Positions 25,884 through 34,800 of a stretch of DNA of 56,088 bases are shown here, piece after piece. How positions within the stretch are numbered: the first letter of the stretch is position 1; each line of letters begins with the position of its first letter. Below the pieces are notes generated by a model. That model searched no databases. It saw nothing but the letters and a program-made list of their open reading frames with translations, and was not told the origin of the DNA. This DNA is from Deltaproteobacteria bacterium (GTDB taxonomy: Bacteria; Myxococcota_A; UBA9160; UBA4427): positions 1 to 56,088 of the forward strand of contig NZHD01000039.1 of the NCBI GenBank assembly GCA_002691205.1, read 5' to 3'. A program made the position numbers and the translations under genes.

Positions 25884-27770
25884 ATGTCGATTCGAATCAC
25901 CCGTCGTGATTTCATGAACGGCGTTGCGATTGGAGCGGCCAGCACAGGTCTCCTTTCGCCGTGGAGTCTGTGGGCCGCCCATGGGCCGGGAGCGCTCGAC
26001 TTTCCAGTGGCCGGAGCGTATCCACCTTCCCTGACGGGAGAGAGGGGCAGTCATCCCGGATCGTACGAGGTCGCTCATGCTCTGGCCTGGAGAGGACAGA
26101 AGCCCGACCACTATGAATCCCTGGACGAACACTACGATCTCGTTGTGGTGGGCGCTGGGATCAGTGGGTTGGCGGCCGCTTGGTTCTATGCCAAGCGAAT
26201 GGGGCCTGATGCGCGGATTCTTATCCTAGATAACCACGATGATTTCGGCGGCCACGCTAAGCGAAATGAATTCCACCATGAAGGACGCATGCTCATCAGT
26301 CTGGGCGGAGCCCAGAATTTGGAGAATCCTTCAAGTTACAGCGAAGCCGCGAGCGACTTGATCCGGGATCTCGGGATTGACCTCGACGAGGTAAGCCAGG
26401 GAATGACCGAGCCTCATGGCCTGTCGGACCTGACCGCAGATAACGGAATCTCGATGGCCGGCCCAGACGGGCACGTCACTGTGGGCGGAAATTGGACCTA
26501 CTTCATGCATGGCAAAGGAGAGTACAAGGAAGCGGTTCGTGCTTTGCCTCTTTCGAGTGATCAGCAGGAGAAGTTGATCGCCTTCCTCGGAGGGGATCAT
26601 GATTTCTTGGATGACCTTTCTCTTTTTGAGAAGTACGACTACGCCAAGACGCACTCCTACAATCAGTTCTTGACCGAGCGCGTTGATCTCGGGCCGGAAG
26701 CCATCGCCTTGTTGAATGCGCAGATTCAGATCTACGGCGGTATGACCGGGTGGAACGTAAGCGTTCTGGAAGCCCTTCAAACCGGAGCTCCTGGTTTAAA
26801 AGGCATGGGCTGGCTGGGAGAAGTAGCCGACTCATTGGCGTTGAGTCTGCTTCCCAATTTGATGGAGATTTATCAGTTTGCCGATGGCAATGCGACGGTA
26901 GCCAGGTTGATGGTTCTCAAGATGATTCCCTCGGTGGCGCCTCAGAGTAAGGGTTTTGAAGATGTGGCCGTCAGTCGTTTTGATTACGAAGCACTCGATG
27001 GAGAGGACCAAAGTACGCGGATTAGACTGAACAGCACTGTGGTCGGAGTTCGGGAAGATGGCCAGGGGAAGGTCGAGGTCGACTACGTGAGTCGGGATAA
27101 GCCTCTTCGGGTCAGTGCCGATCACGTCATTCTCGCTTGTTACAACGGTTTGATTCCACATGTGTGCCCGGAACTCCCAGAGACACAGAAGGAAGCCCTT
27201 CGATATGGCGTCAAGATTCCTTTTGTCTACGCCAATGTTCTTCTCGATAACGGTCATGCCGTCGCAAAATGGGGTTTGACTCGAACGACGTGTCCCGGCG
27301 AGACGTTCCAGATGTTCTCGACAGCTCCTCCCAATGCGTGTGGTGGCTTTGAGCCGCCTCGCGGGCCGGATGATCCCGTTGTGTTGTTTATGATGTCGAG
27401 TCCCACTCCCGCCCAGCCGGGTGTACCGGCTCGGGATTTATTCCGACGCGGTCGTCGCGCCGTCTATACGACCTCTTTTGAATCCTATGAGGAGAAGATT
27501 CGTTCCCAACTTCAAGGCGTTTTGGGCAAGTACGGCTTCGATCACGAGCGTGACATTCGGGCCATCTCGCTGAACCGGATCCCCCATGGCTATAGTTACG
27601 CCTATCTGTCTCTGGAAGATCCAGACTGGGATGAGGGGCAAGCGCCTCACGAAATCGGGAGGGCCCAATTCGGGCGGATCTCCATTGCTAATTCGGATTC
27701 GGAAGCCATGCCGAACATGAATGCCGCGATTGATGCCGCGTGGCGGGCCGTCGGAGAGCAGGCGTCGTAG
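25884..27770 (+). CDS. Tat-exported spermidine-dehydrogenase-like flavoprotein, copy 3
   Basis: The 628-residue paralog of the other two has a Tat signal TRRDFMNG (6-13), YPPSLTGERGSH (46-57), FAD loop GAGISG (90-95) and NHDDFGGHAKRNEF. Where copies 1 and 2 have GVGGSLNLE/GVGGSVNLE it has ISLGGAQNLENPSSYSE. Near the C-terminus it has LNRIPHGYSYAYL in place of VNRW-HGY, so it is the most divergent copy. AGGAGA six bases upstream fixes the ATG. It is followed at 42 bases by the acetylpolyamine amidohydrolase gene and is preceded by the shared palindrome. The context suggests export-side oxidation of a polyamine-like or other allylic substrate under ligand control. Confidence 0.87.
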   Translation: MSIRITRRDFMNGVAIGAASTGLLSPWSLWAAHGPGALDFPVAGAYPPSLTGERGSHPGSYEVAHALAWRGQKPDHYESLDEHYDLVVVGAGISGLAAAWFYAKRMGPDARILILDNHDDFGGHAKRNEFHHEGRMLISLGGAQNLENPSSYSEAASDLIRDLGIDLDEVSQGMTEPHGLSDLTADNGISMAGPDGHVTVGGNWTYFMHGKGEYKEAVRALPLSSDQQEKLIAFLGGDHDFLDDLSLFEKYDYAKTHSYNQFLTERVDLGPEAIALLNAQIQIYGGMTGWNVSVLEALQTGAPGLKGMGWLGEVADSLALSLLPNLMEIYQFADGNATVARLMVLKMIPSVAPQSKGFEDVAVSRFDYEALDGEDQSTRIRLNSTVVGVREDGQGKVEVDYVSRDKPLRVSADHVILACYNGLIPHVCPELPETQKEALRYGVKIPFVYANVLLDNGHAVAKWGLTRTTCPGETFQMFSTAPPNACGGFEPPRGPDDPVVLFMMSSPTPAQPGVPARDLFRRGRRAVYTTSFESYEEKIRSQLQGVLGKYGFDHERDIRAISLNRIPHGYSYAYLSLEDPDWDEGQAPHEIGRAQFGRISIANSDSEAMPNMNAAIDAAWRAVGEQAS

Positions 27771-27812
27771 GTTTTCGAGTAGGTCCTTCTTTAGATTAGG
27801 GAGCGTGATTGC

Positions 27813-28847
27813 TTGGATATTATCTATGGCGAGAAGCATATTCGACATGCGGGGCGTGTGGAACTCTACGATGGTGATCTCGTGCCGTGCTTTGAGAAGC
27901 CGGAGCGGGCCCAACTGGTTCTTGACCAGGTCAGGGCTCGATCTCTTGGGGACGTGCTTTCTCCTGAGGCCCATGGCCTTGAGCCGTTGCGCCGCGTCCA
28001 TTCTCAGTCCTATCTAGACTTTCTGCGAACGGCCTGGTCGGATTGGCGTGTTGTGCACGGCGACACGGATGCACTTCCCATCAATTGGCCTGTTCGAAGT
28101 CTGTCGCAGCGTGTGCCGGACTCCATCGATGGACGAATGGGTTTCTACTCCATGGATGCCGCAACGCCGATCACCGAAGGAACATGGGAGGCCGCCACGG
28201 AAGCAGCGGATTCGACCTTGACGGCGCTGGACCGGATTCAATCCGGGCGGGGCGGGGCTTTTGCTCTCGTGCGTCCTCCGGGCCATCACGCGGCCGGTGA
28301 TTTCTGCGGTGGCTATTGTTACCTCAATAACGCGGCCATCGCGGCGCAGTCCTTTATCGATCAGATCGGTGACCGAGTAGCCATTCTCGACGTAGACTAT
28401 CACCACGGGAATGGTACCCAGTCCATCTTCTATGACCGGTCGGATGTTTTCTTCCAGTCCATTCATGGTGATCCGAATCAGGAATTTCCCTATTTCCTTG
28501 GGTTTGCTGATGAATGCGGCTCGGGCGAGGGGAGGGGCTTGAACCGGAACTTTCCATTGGCATGGGGGACTACGGCTGAATTTTGGTTCGAAGCCGTAGA
28601 CGAAGCCTTGCGTGGAATCACCGAGTACCAGCCAGGGCTCGTCGTGGTTTCATTGGGTGTGGACGCCTATAAGGGCGATCCGATTTCCCACTTCCTACTG
28701 GAGAGCACGGACTACAGCCGACTGGGCGAGCGCATTGCGCGGCTGGGACTGCCTGTGCTCTTTGTTCTGGAAGGGGGGTACGCGGTGGAAGAGATCGGTG
28801 TCAACGTCGTGAACACCTTGGGGGCCTACGATGCTGCCGCTGGTTGA
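27813..28847 (+). CDS. Acetylpolyamine amidohydrolase (HDAC superfamily)
   Basis: The 344-residue zinc deacetylase has no signal peptide and so acts in the cytoplasm. All catalytic residues sit at the positions I recall for Mycoplana ramosa acetylpolyamine amidohydrolase: His158/His159 (RPPGHHA), zinc ligands Asp195, His197 (DVDYHHGNGTQ) and Asp284 (SLGVDAYKGDP), and Tyr323 (EGGY). The N-terminus (IYGEKHIRHAGRVELYDGD) also matches that family. It removes acetyl groups from acetylated polyamines or related amides. The start is a TTG at 27813, with GGGAG nine bases upstream. Its last 17 bases overlap the antiporter gene. Positions 106 and 117, which I recall as Glu in the Mycoplana enzyme, are Asp and Thr here, so substrate preference may differ. 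Confidence 0.92.
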   Translation: MDIIYGEKHIRHAGRVELYDGDLVPCFEKPERAQLVLDQVRARSLGDVLSPEAHGLEPLRRVHSQSYLDFLRTAWSDWRVVHGDTDALPINWPVRSLSQRVPDSIDGRMGFYSMDAATPITEGTWEAATEAADSTLTALDRIQSGRGGAFALVRPPGHHAAGDFCGGYCYLNNAAIAAQSFIDQIGDRVAILDVDYHHGNGTQSIFYDRSDVFFQSIHGDPNQEFPYFLGFADECGSGEGRGLNRNFPLAWGTTAEFWFEAVDEALRGITEYQPGLVVVSLGVDAYKGDPISHFLLESTDYSRLGERIARLGLPVLFVLEGGYAVEEIGVNVVNTLGAYDAAAG

Positions 28848-30198
28848 ATCTGCGAGTTGGGTCAGCTTGATTCCGGCGGTCTCGGTACTCGTGATCGCAC
28901 TGATGACCCAGCGGACCTTTGAAGCCCTGTTGGGCGGAACTCTAGTTGGATGGATGCTGATCAGCGGAACGGACTTCTTCAACGCTTTTGCGGATTCAAT
29001 GCTGAAGGTGATGCAGAATGAGACAGTGGGTTGGATCATTCTGGTCGTGGGGCTCTTTGGTTCTTTTATCGGTCTCTTGGTCCGCTCCGGGGGGACGAAG
29101 GCCTTCGGGGAAGCCGTCTCATCTCGTGTGAGGAGCAGTTCGGGCGCGCTCTTGGCGACTTGGTTTATGGGTCTCGTTATTTTTCTCGATGACTATTTGA
29201 ATGCCTTGGCGGTAGGGGGCGCCATGCAGCGGGTAACGGACCGGTACGGTGTGTCGCGGGAGAAGCTGGCCTACGTGGTGGACTCCACGGCGGCGCCGAT
29301 CTGTGTTCTGGCTCCCTTGAGCACTTGGGCGTTCTTTGTCGCGGGGCTGCTGGAAGGGGTTGAAGCGGCTCCTGTGGGCGAGGGAATGAGCGTCTATATC
29401 AGCGCCATTCCCTACATCCTTTACGCCTGGGTGGCTGTTCTGCTTGTGCCTCTTGTGGCGCTGGGGCTGATTCCCAACCTCGGTCCCATGCGGCGCGCTG
29501 AGGCGCGGGCCGCAAGCGGGACTCTTGCGCCGCCCGAGTCAAGTTCTTGGGAAGAGACTTTCCCCCAGGACGAAATCCCGAATTCACCCCGCGTGGTCAA
29601 TTTTATTCTTCCTCTTTTGGTTTTGATCGCAGCGACCTGGATTCTGGAAGACGCTCTCAGAGGAGTGATGATCGGCGTGGTCTTTACTGTGGTGAGCTTG
29701 TCTGCGCAGCGCGTTCTGAACCCCAAGGAGATTTCGGAAGCCTTCTTCAAAGGTTTCCAGTCTATGGTGTATCCGCTGGCCCTTGTGGTGATGGCGTTTG
29801 GCCTGCGGCAGGTCAACGAGGAACTGGGTCTCACGGAATTCGTGATCGAGAGTCTCAAGCCCTTCATGGTCAGTGCCTTTCTCCCCGCCGTAGTTTTTCT
29901 GGCCCTCTCGGTCATCACGTTTTCGACGGGCTCTTTCTGGGGCGTCTATGCCGTGAGTCTTCCCATTGTCGTTCCGCTTGCCTCTTCGATGAACGTGCCA
30001 ATGCCTCTGGTTCTCGGGGCTGTGATTTCGGCCGGGGCTTTTGGTTCTCATGCGTGTTTCTATGGGGATGCATCGGTGCTCGCTGCATCGAGTAGCGGCT
30101 GTAACCTCCTGGCTCATGTGAAGACCCAGATTCCGTATGCGATTTTGGCAGCGGCCGTTTCCGCTTTGGGCTTTCTGGCTTTGGGCATCTGGGCCTGA
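28831..30198 (+). CDS. NhaC-type Na+/H+ antiporter family transporter
   Basis: The 455-residue protein has about ten to twelve membrane helices and the NhaC-family blocks FLDDYLNALAVGGAM, DSTAAPICVLAPLSTW, FSTGSFWGVYAVSLPIVVPLA and GAFGSHACFYGDASVLAASSSG. The family couples Na+ and H+ to transport, and some members carry amines or organic acids. The ATG lies inside the end of the amidohydrolase gene (17-base overlap), which implies translational coupling. A role in moving the amidohydrolase's substrate or product, or in balancing charge during its uptake, is likely but inferred. Confidence 0.9.
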   Translation: MLPLVESASWVSLIPAVSVLVIALMTQRTFEALLGGTLVGWMLISGTDFFNAFADSMLKVMQNETVGWIILVVGLFGSFIGLLVRSGGTKAFGEAVSSRVRSSSGALLATWFMGLVIFLDDYLNALAVGGAMQRVTDRYGVSREKLAYVVDSTAAPICVLAPLSTWAFFVAGLLEGVEAAPVGEGMSVYISAIPYILYAWVAVLLVPLVALGLIPNLGPMRRAEARAASGTLAPPESSSWEETFPQDEIPNSPRVVNFILPLLVLIAATWILEDALRGVMIGVVFTVVSLSAQRVLNPKEISEAFFKGFQSMVYPLALVVMAFGLRQVNEELGLTEFVIESLKPFMVSAFLPAVVFLALSVITFSTGSFWGVYAVSLPIVVPLASSMNVPMPLVLGAVISAGAFGSHACFYGDASVLAASSSGCNLLAHVKTQIPYAILAAAVSALGFLALGIWA

Positions 30199-30335
30199 GC
30201 CACCGCCTCCTGGGTGGCCCTCCTGCGTGGAATGGCCATGCTGGTGATTCTTCTGCCACCAAGTGGAAAAGAGCAGGGCGAGCATTGCTGCTTTCCACTA
30301 CAATGAGGTAGATCTTTTAGGAAAAAGGGCAAACG

Positions 30336-31118
30336 TTGGCGAAAACTGAATTAGATAAGGTTGGCAATCGTTCTGGGATCGGCTCAAGACCCTCTGTGCG
30401 AGTTCCGAAGACAGCCGAATTGGTGGCCGGACACATCCGGCGTCAGATTGTGCGCGGCGAATTGAAGCCGAATGATCCCTTGCCGTCCGAGGCAGATTTG
30501 ATGGTGGAGTTCGGTGTATCTCGGCCGACGCTGCGAGAAGCCTTTCGCATTCTTGAAGTCGAGTCCCTGATCTTCGTGACACGGGGCTCTCGTGGTGGAG
30601 CCAGGGTCCACGCTCCAGATGTTCGCGTGGCCGCACGCTATGCGGGCCTGCTGCTGCAATACGCTGGGACGACTGTGGAGGACGTGCAGGCTGCGCGTTT
30701 GTTGATCGAACCTCCGGTGGTGGGTCGTTTGGCCCGATCCTGCGGTGCTCAAGACATTCGAGCGCTACGGAGCCATTTGGAGCTGCAAAAGGACGCTCAG
30801 AATGATGGGCCCGCTTTTGGGGAACTTTCTACCCGCTTCCATGAACTGCTCGTTGAGCTAAGCGGGAGCCAGACGCTGACTCTTGTCGTGGGCATGCTCC
30901 ACGACATCATCGAGTCCCATGCGGAGCTGGCCCTGTCTCGGGGTCGTCATACGGTTCCCATGGTTCGTGCTTTTCGATCCCACGAAAAGCTCGTGGACCT
31001 GATCGAGGCCAGAGATGCCGAGGGGGCTGAGGCGCATTGGCGCAAGCACATTGGCACCGCGAATCGCGGGATGCTCAAGGCGGTCGGACGTAAGACTGTC
31101 GTCGATCTTTTTGATTGA
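30336..31118 (+). CDS. GntR-family (FadR-type) transcriptional regulator
   Basis: The 260-residue protein has an N-terminal winged helix (LPSEADLMVEFGVSRPTLREAFRILE, about residues 48-73; the key helix is GVSRPTLREAFR). An all-helical FCD ligand domain follows, with metal-type residues in FHELLVELSG and HEKLVDLIEARD. FadR-type regulators respond to carboxylic acids or sugar acids and bind short palindromes. It starts at a TTG with AGGG upstream, 138 bases after the antiporter gene, and probably controls this locus. It is a second candidate reader of the CATGTC-N4-GACATG sites, although FadR-type operators usually carry GT-N-AC cores. Weak overlapping inverted repeats follow the gene (31116-31150). 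Confidence 0.9.
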   Translation: MAKTELDKVGNRSGIGSRPSVRVPKTAELVAGHIRRQIVRGELKPNDPLPSEADLMVEFGVSRPTLREAFRILEVESLIFVTRGSRGGARVHAPDVRVAARYAGLLLQYAGTTVEDVQAARLLIEPPVVGRLARSCGAQDIRALRSHLELQKDAQNDGPAFGELSTRFHELLVELSGSQTLTLVVGMLHDIIESHAELALSRGRHTVPMVRAFRSHEKLVDLIEARDAEGAEAHWRKHIGTANRGMLKAVGRKTVVDLFD

Positions 31119-31230
31119 GATTCCGTCTCAGGTCTCGGTGAGAGGCCTGACCTCGGCGAATTTAATCCCCATCAAATTCTGAGCGGGGGGAGTGATCTCT
31201 TTCTCAAGCCGGCTCTGCCTTTCAGACGAA

Positions 31231-31740
31231 TCAGGCGGCTAGATGGGCCCAGGCGGAAGGCAGGGAGACATCTCTGTTCGGCTTCAGGGGCGGTGAATTA
31301 AGGGCGACTATGGGCTTCCAGTTCATATCCCGCATGGTCTGACCCACATGGGTCATGTTGAGCATGTCGTGGCTGTAGCAGAAGAGACCGTCGCCGGCGT
31401 AGTACAAGATGGAAAGGCCAGAGACCAACCAGGGCGTTCCGTTCTCGCGATGTCCCAGAATCTGATCCCACTGACTGACCAGACGTGCTCCCTGGGCCAT
31501 CGTCCAGTTCTCCGGCGTTGACCAGCCGTATCCGGTGAGCCCAGTCATCGAGACTTCGAAGAAGTTTCGGATTCCCTCACGGCTTTCGATTCGTCCCCAG
31601 GCAGGATCGATGTAGGCGGCATCTTCGGTGAAGTAGTCGGCGAGTGCCGACCATGACTCTTGGCCCTTGTCGATCTCATCACGTGTGGCGACGTAAAGGT
31701 CATACGCGTGGAGCGCCTCTTCGGCAATCAGGTCTGTCAT
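31231..31740 (-). CDS. SnoaL/NTF2-fold protein
   Basis: The 169-residue protein has a cone-shaped NTF2-like fold pattern: long N-terminal helix with LADYFTEDAAYIDPAWGRIESREGI, then beta strands (WLVSGLSILYYAGDGLF, CYSHDMLNMTHV). Members act as isomerases, dehydratases or small-molecule binders in polyketide, steroid and aromatic pathways. GGAGG eight bases before the ATG at 31740 decides the start over 31755. It is divergent from a second NTF2-fold gene, with 155 bases between the starts. The substrate is unknown. Confidence 0.85.
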   Translation of the reverse strand: MTDLIAEEALHAYDLYVATRDEIDKGQESWSALADYFTEDAAYIDPAWGRIESREGIRNFFEVSMTGLTGYGWSTPENWTMAQGARLVSQWDQILGHRENGTPWLVSGLSILYYAGDGLFCYSHDMLNMTHVGQTMRDMNWKPIVALNSPPLKPNRDVSLPSAWAHLAA

Positions 31741-31895
31741 GTCTCGTTCCTCCAATTCAGGATGCCCAGAGCGATTAGGCCCCAGTTTTTTAAGCTATAC
31801 CGTAAGTGGTCGAAGGTGTAAGGTCGCTTTTTGAATTTCGTGTCATAGCCGCAAACTGTTTTCCGGCAATTTTGAACGCAATCAGAGAGGATCAC

Positions 31896-32267
31896 ATGAA
31901 ACAACAAATCGAAGATCTCGCTGCAGTCAGAGACGTCATTCATCTCTACATCCGCGGAAGCGAAGGGGACGTCGAGCTTCTTCGCTCGATTTTTCACCCG
32001 GATGCGCTGATGAGTGGCTACTTTCAAGGCCATCTCGGGATGGGTTCGCCCGAGCCGTTCTTTGAGGAAGTTGCGGGCATGGATTCCTCTCAAAACGATT
32101 CCGCCTACCGTGCGGAAATTGAGTCTATCGATGTCACGGGAAATGTGGCCACCGCGAAACTTGTGGAAACGGGTTTTTTGGGAACAAATTTTATCGATTT
32201 TTTCCATCTGATTCGCATCGATGCGGATTGGAAGATCATCAGCAAAACCTATCATCAGGAAGATTAG
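31896..32267 (+). CDS. Small NTF2-like (lumazine-binding type) protein
   Basis: The 123-residue protein has IEDLAAVRDVIHLYIRGSEGD, an IFHPDALMSGYFQGHLGM block and NVATAKLVETGF..NFIDFFHLIRIDADWKIISKTYHQ. This is the usual pattern of the Lumazine_bd_2/NTF2-like family, for which no general function is established. AGAGAGG six bases before the ATG at 31896 selects that start; the longer frame from 31806 lacks support. It is divergent from the other NTF2-fold gene and 159 bases upstream of the SDR. Confidence 0.83.
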   Translation: MKQQIEDLAAVRDVIHLYIRGSEGDVELLRSIFHPDALMSGYFQGHLGMGSPEPFFEEVAGMDSSQNDSAYRAEIESIDVTGNVATAKLVETGFLGTNFIDFFHLIRIDADWKIISKTYHQED

Positions 32268-32426
32268 GGTCATTCAGCGCTTGAAGCTGAAGCTTCGAGT
32301 CAACTTCTGATCTGCCGATGGACGTTCTTAGAGCCCTGTGTAGAGGGCGACAGCGCATCGCAGAGAATCGCGATAACGTGGAACGGTCCGATGCACCTTG
32401 TTTCGGGCTAAAAAGGAGAAAACAAA

Positions 32427-33197
32427 ATGGCCTTCTCTGGCAAAGTGGCATTGATCACGGGCGGTGGCAGTGGGATGGGACGACTTGCGGCTCGGAACCT
32501 TGCGTCGCAGGGAAAGCAAGTGGCCGCACTGGACGTTGACGTGGATGGATTAAAAGAAACGGCGGACGGCTACGACGGAATCTTAACCCTCCCCACCGAC
32601 GTGACTGATCCGGTTTCTGTTCAGCAAGCCGTTGAGCGCTGTGAGCAAGAACTGGGTCCAATTGACCGGGTCTATAATGCAGCAGCCATCATGCCCACAG
32701 GTCGACTTATGGATCAAGATCTCGCAGTGATTCAAAAAATTATGGACATTAATTACGGGGGTGTCGTCAATGTGGCGAAGTTTACGCTTCCGGGAATGAT
32801 CGAAAGAGGGCGCGGCGATTTTATCAATTTTGCATCAATGGCTGGCTGGCTTCCTGTTATTTACCTAGGTGCTTACAACGCCTCTAAGTTTGCAGTGGTT
32901 GCCTTTGCTGAGGTGCTTTATCACGAGAATCAAAACAGCGGGGTCCGTTTTGCATGTGTATGTCCTCCGCCTGTCGCGACGCCGCTTCTTCAGCAGGCGG
33001 AAGACAACGTTTGGCCGAAGACGTTTGATTCGGCGCCTCCCATCGAGCCCCAGGATGTACTCGACGCCATCGAGGTGACTTTGGAGAAGAACAGCCTATG
33101 GGTCTTTCCGGGTCGAGGGACAAAAACCAGTTGGCGTTTCCGCCGCTGGTTTCCTGGTCGACTGTGGAAGATGGTTCATAAACTCGAAGGGGTTTAG
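32427..33197 (+). CDS. Short-chain dehydrogenase/reductase
   Basis: The 256-residue classical SDR has a TGGGSGMG cofactor loop (11-18), the NAAA motif (84-87), and the catalytic triad Ser137, Tyr150, Lys154 (ASMAG...YLGAYNASK). It oxidises or reduces a carbonyl or alcohol with NAD(P). An extra basic C-terminus (TSWRFRRWFPGRLWKMVHKLEG) is characteristic of a clade of SDRs that may associate with membranes. It is convergent with acyl-CoA synthetase 2, 61 bases apart. The substrate is unknown. Confidence 0.93.
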   Translation: MAFSGKVALITGGGSGMGRLAARNLASQGKQVAALDVDVDGLKETADGYDGILTLPTDVTDPVSVQQAVERCEQELGPIDRVYNAAAIMPTGRLMDQDLAVIQKIMDINYGGVVNVAKFTLPGMIERGRGDFINFASMAGWLPVIYLGAYNASKFAVVAFAEVLYHENQNSGVRFACVCPPPVATPLLQQAEDNVWPKTFDSAPPIEPQDVLDAIEVTLEKNSLWVFPGRGTKTSWRFRRWFPGRLWKMVHKLEGV

Positions 33198-33258
33198 CGA
33201 CCGCATCGGTTGACTTCGTCCGAGCTTCAGCCCGAATAGGCCTTTTTAGACGAGGCGA

Positions 33259-34800
33259 TTAGACGATGCGACTGTCTTTCTTCCCCCAATAGCGATCTCG
33301 AAGCAAGCGCTTGTAGAGCTTGCCCGTTGGGTGCCGTGGGAGTTCCTCTTCAAAATCCACGGAACGCGGGCATTTAATACTGGCGATTTGTTCTCGGCAG
33401 AACGCGATCAATTCTTGGCCGAGTTCGTCGCTGGCTTGACTGCTGTCCATGAGCTGGACCACGGCTTTGACCTCTTCGCCAAAGTCTTCGTTGGGGACGC
33501 CAATCACGGCTGCGTCGGCCACCTTCGGGTGTGTGATGAGAATGTTTTCAGTTTCTTGAGGGTAGATATTTACGCCTCCCGAAATGATCATGTGCGACTT
33601 ACGATCGGTGAGATAAAGGAACCCGTCTTCGTCGAGATAGCCAATGTCGCCCAACGTCGAGTAGCCTTGAGGACTTAAACTGTCGGCCGTTTTTTCGGGC
33701 GAGTTGTGATACTCGAATTTCACGTCGCTCTCAAAGTAAATAGTCCCTGCTTCACCGGTGGGGACTTCTTTAAATTCATCGGTCAGAATATGAGCGATGG
33801 CGGTGAGGGGGCGTCCCACGGATCCCTTGTGCTCAAGCCACTCGTTGGAATCAAGTGCGCAAAACCCGTTACTTTCGCTCCCGGCGTAGTATTCATAAAT
33901 GACGGGTCCCCACCATTCAATCATGGCTTCTTTTACAGGAATGGGGCAGGGAGCCGCTGCATGGATGGCGGCCTTTAGGCTTGATACATCGAAGTGCGCG
34001 CGGTCTTCTTCGGGAAGCTTAAGCATGCGAACGAACATGGTGGGAACCCACTGGCTGTGGGTGACTTTGTGTTTTTCGATGAGAGCCAATGATTGTATGG
34101 CATCGAATTGTTCCATCACAATGATAGTTACGCCTAGGCGCTGGCAAGCGAGAGTCCACGTGAGAGGTGCAGCGTGATAGAGCGGTGCGGGAGAGAGATA
34201 AATCGAATCTTCGTTGACGCCGTAGAGCAGCTTAAGGGCTTCGACCATGGGGGTGGAGGAGTCGATGGGGTTCTCGGATAGAGGATGCTTAACGCCTTTT
34301 GGTCGGCCTGTGGTGCCCGATGAGTAGACCATGGCGGCACCCTCTGACTGTTCATCGAGAGGCGTCTTGGAGTGCTGGGCGATGGCCTCCTCCCAGGACG
34401 CATACTGATCGGTTGTTCCCTCAATCATGTACCGCGCAAGGAGGTTCGGGCAGAGGTTGGCGAGGCTTTCGGCAATGTCTCGCTTCGCCTGGGATGTGAT
34501 GAAGACGCGAGCCTCGCAGTCGTCGACTATATATTCGACTTCGGGAGGAGTCAGTCTTGAGCTAACAGTGGTGAAGTACAGACCGCTGCGCTGGGCCGCC
34601 CAGCAGATCACAAAAAACTCTTCGTGATTTTCGAGACAGAGAGCGATGTGGTCCCCGCGTCGCAGGCCCAAAGAGTAGAAAAGCTGAGCGGCTTGGTTAG
34701 ATCGTTCATCAAGCTCGCGATAGGTGAGACTTCGGCCACTCCCGGCCATGAGGCAAGCAATTTTTTCGGGATTCGATTGGGCATGAATGGAGGGATGCAT
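33259..34800 (-). CDS. AMP-dependent acyl-CoA synthetase, second copy
   Basis: The 513-residue ANL-family ligase has the P-loop YSSGTTGRPKGVKHP, the A-motifs YYAGSESNG (in place of YG.TE), GDIGYLDEDGFLYLTDRKSHMI and SGGVNIYPQE, and the catalytic Lys in HPTGKLYKRLLRD. It belongs with the fatty-acid and aryl-acid ligases often annotated FadD-like. AAGGAG precedes the ATG well. Compared with the ligase at 18535-20175 it is shorter and only distantly related, so the two probably serve different acids. Confidence 0.92.
   Translation of the reverse strand: MHPSIHAQSNPEKIACLMAGSGRSLTYRELDERSNQAAQLFYSLGLRRGDHIALCLENHEEFFVICWAAQRSGLYFTTVSSRLTPPEVEYIVDDCEARVFITSQAKRDIAESLANLCPNLLARYMIEGTTDQYASWEEAIAQHSKTPLDEQSEGAAMVYSSGTTGRPKGVKHPLSENPIDSSTPMVEALKLLYGVNEDSIYLSPAPLYHAAPLTWTLACQRLGVTIIVMEQFDAIQSLALIEKHKVTHSQWVPTMFVRMLKLPEEDRAHFDVSSLKAAIHAAAPCPIPVKEAMIEWWGPVIYEYYAGSESNGFCALDSNEWLEHKGSVGRPLTAIAHILTDEFKEVPTGEAGTIYFESDVKFEYHNSPEKTADSLSPQGYSTLGDIGYLDEDGFLYLTDRKSHMIISGGVNIYPQETENILITHPKVADAAVIGVPNEDFGEEVKAVVQLMDSSQASDELGQELIAFCREQIASIKCPRSVDFEEELPRHPTGKLYKRLLRDRYWGKKDSRIV

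Noticed and set aside
29584..30285. Minus-strand frame of 233 codons opposite the antiporter
   Set aside because: Its His/Arg/Gln-rich composition is the antisense of membrane helices; no ribosome site.
31737..32273. Minus-strand frame of 178 codons over the small NTF2-like gene
   Set aside because: The plus-strand product has family motifs and a ribosome site; the minus frame runs through the start of the neighbouring gene.
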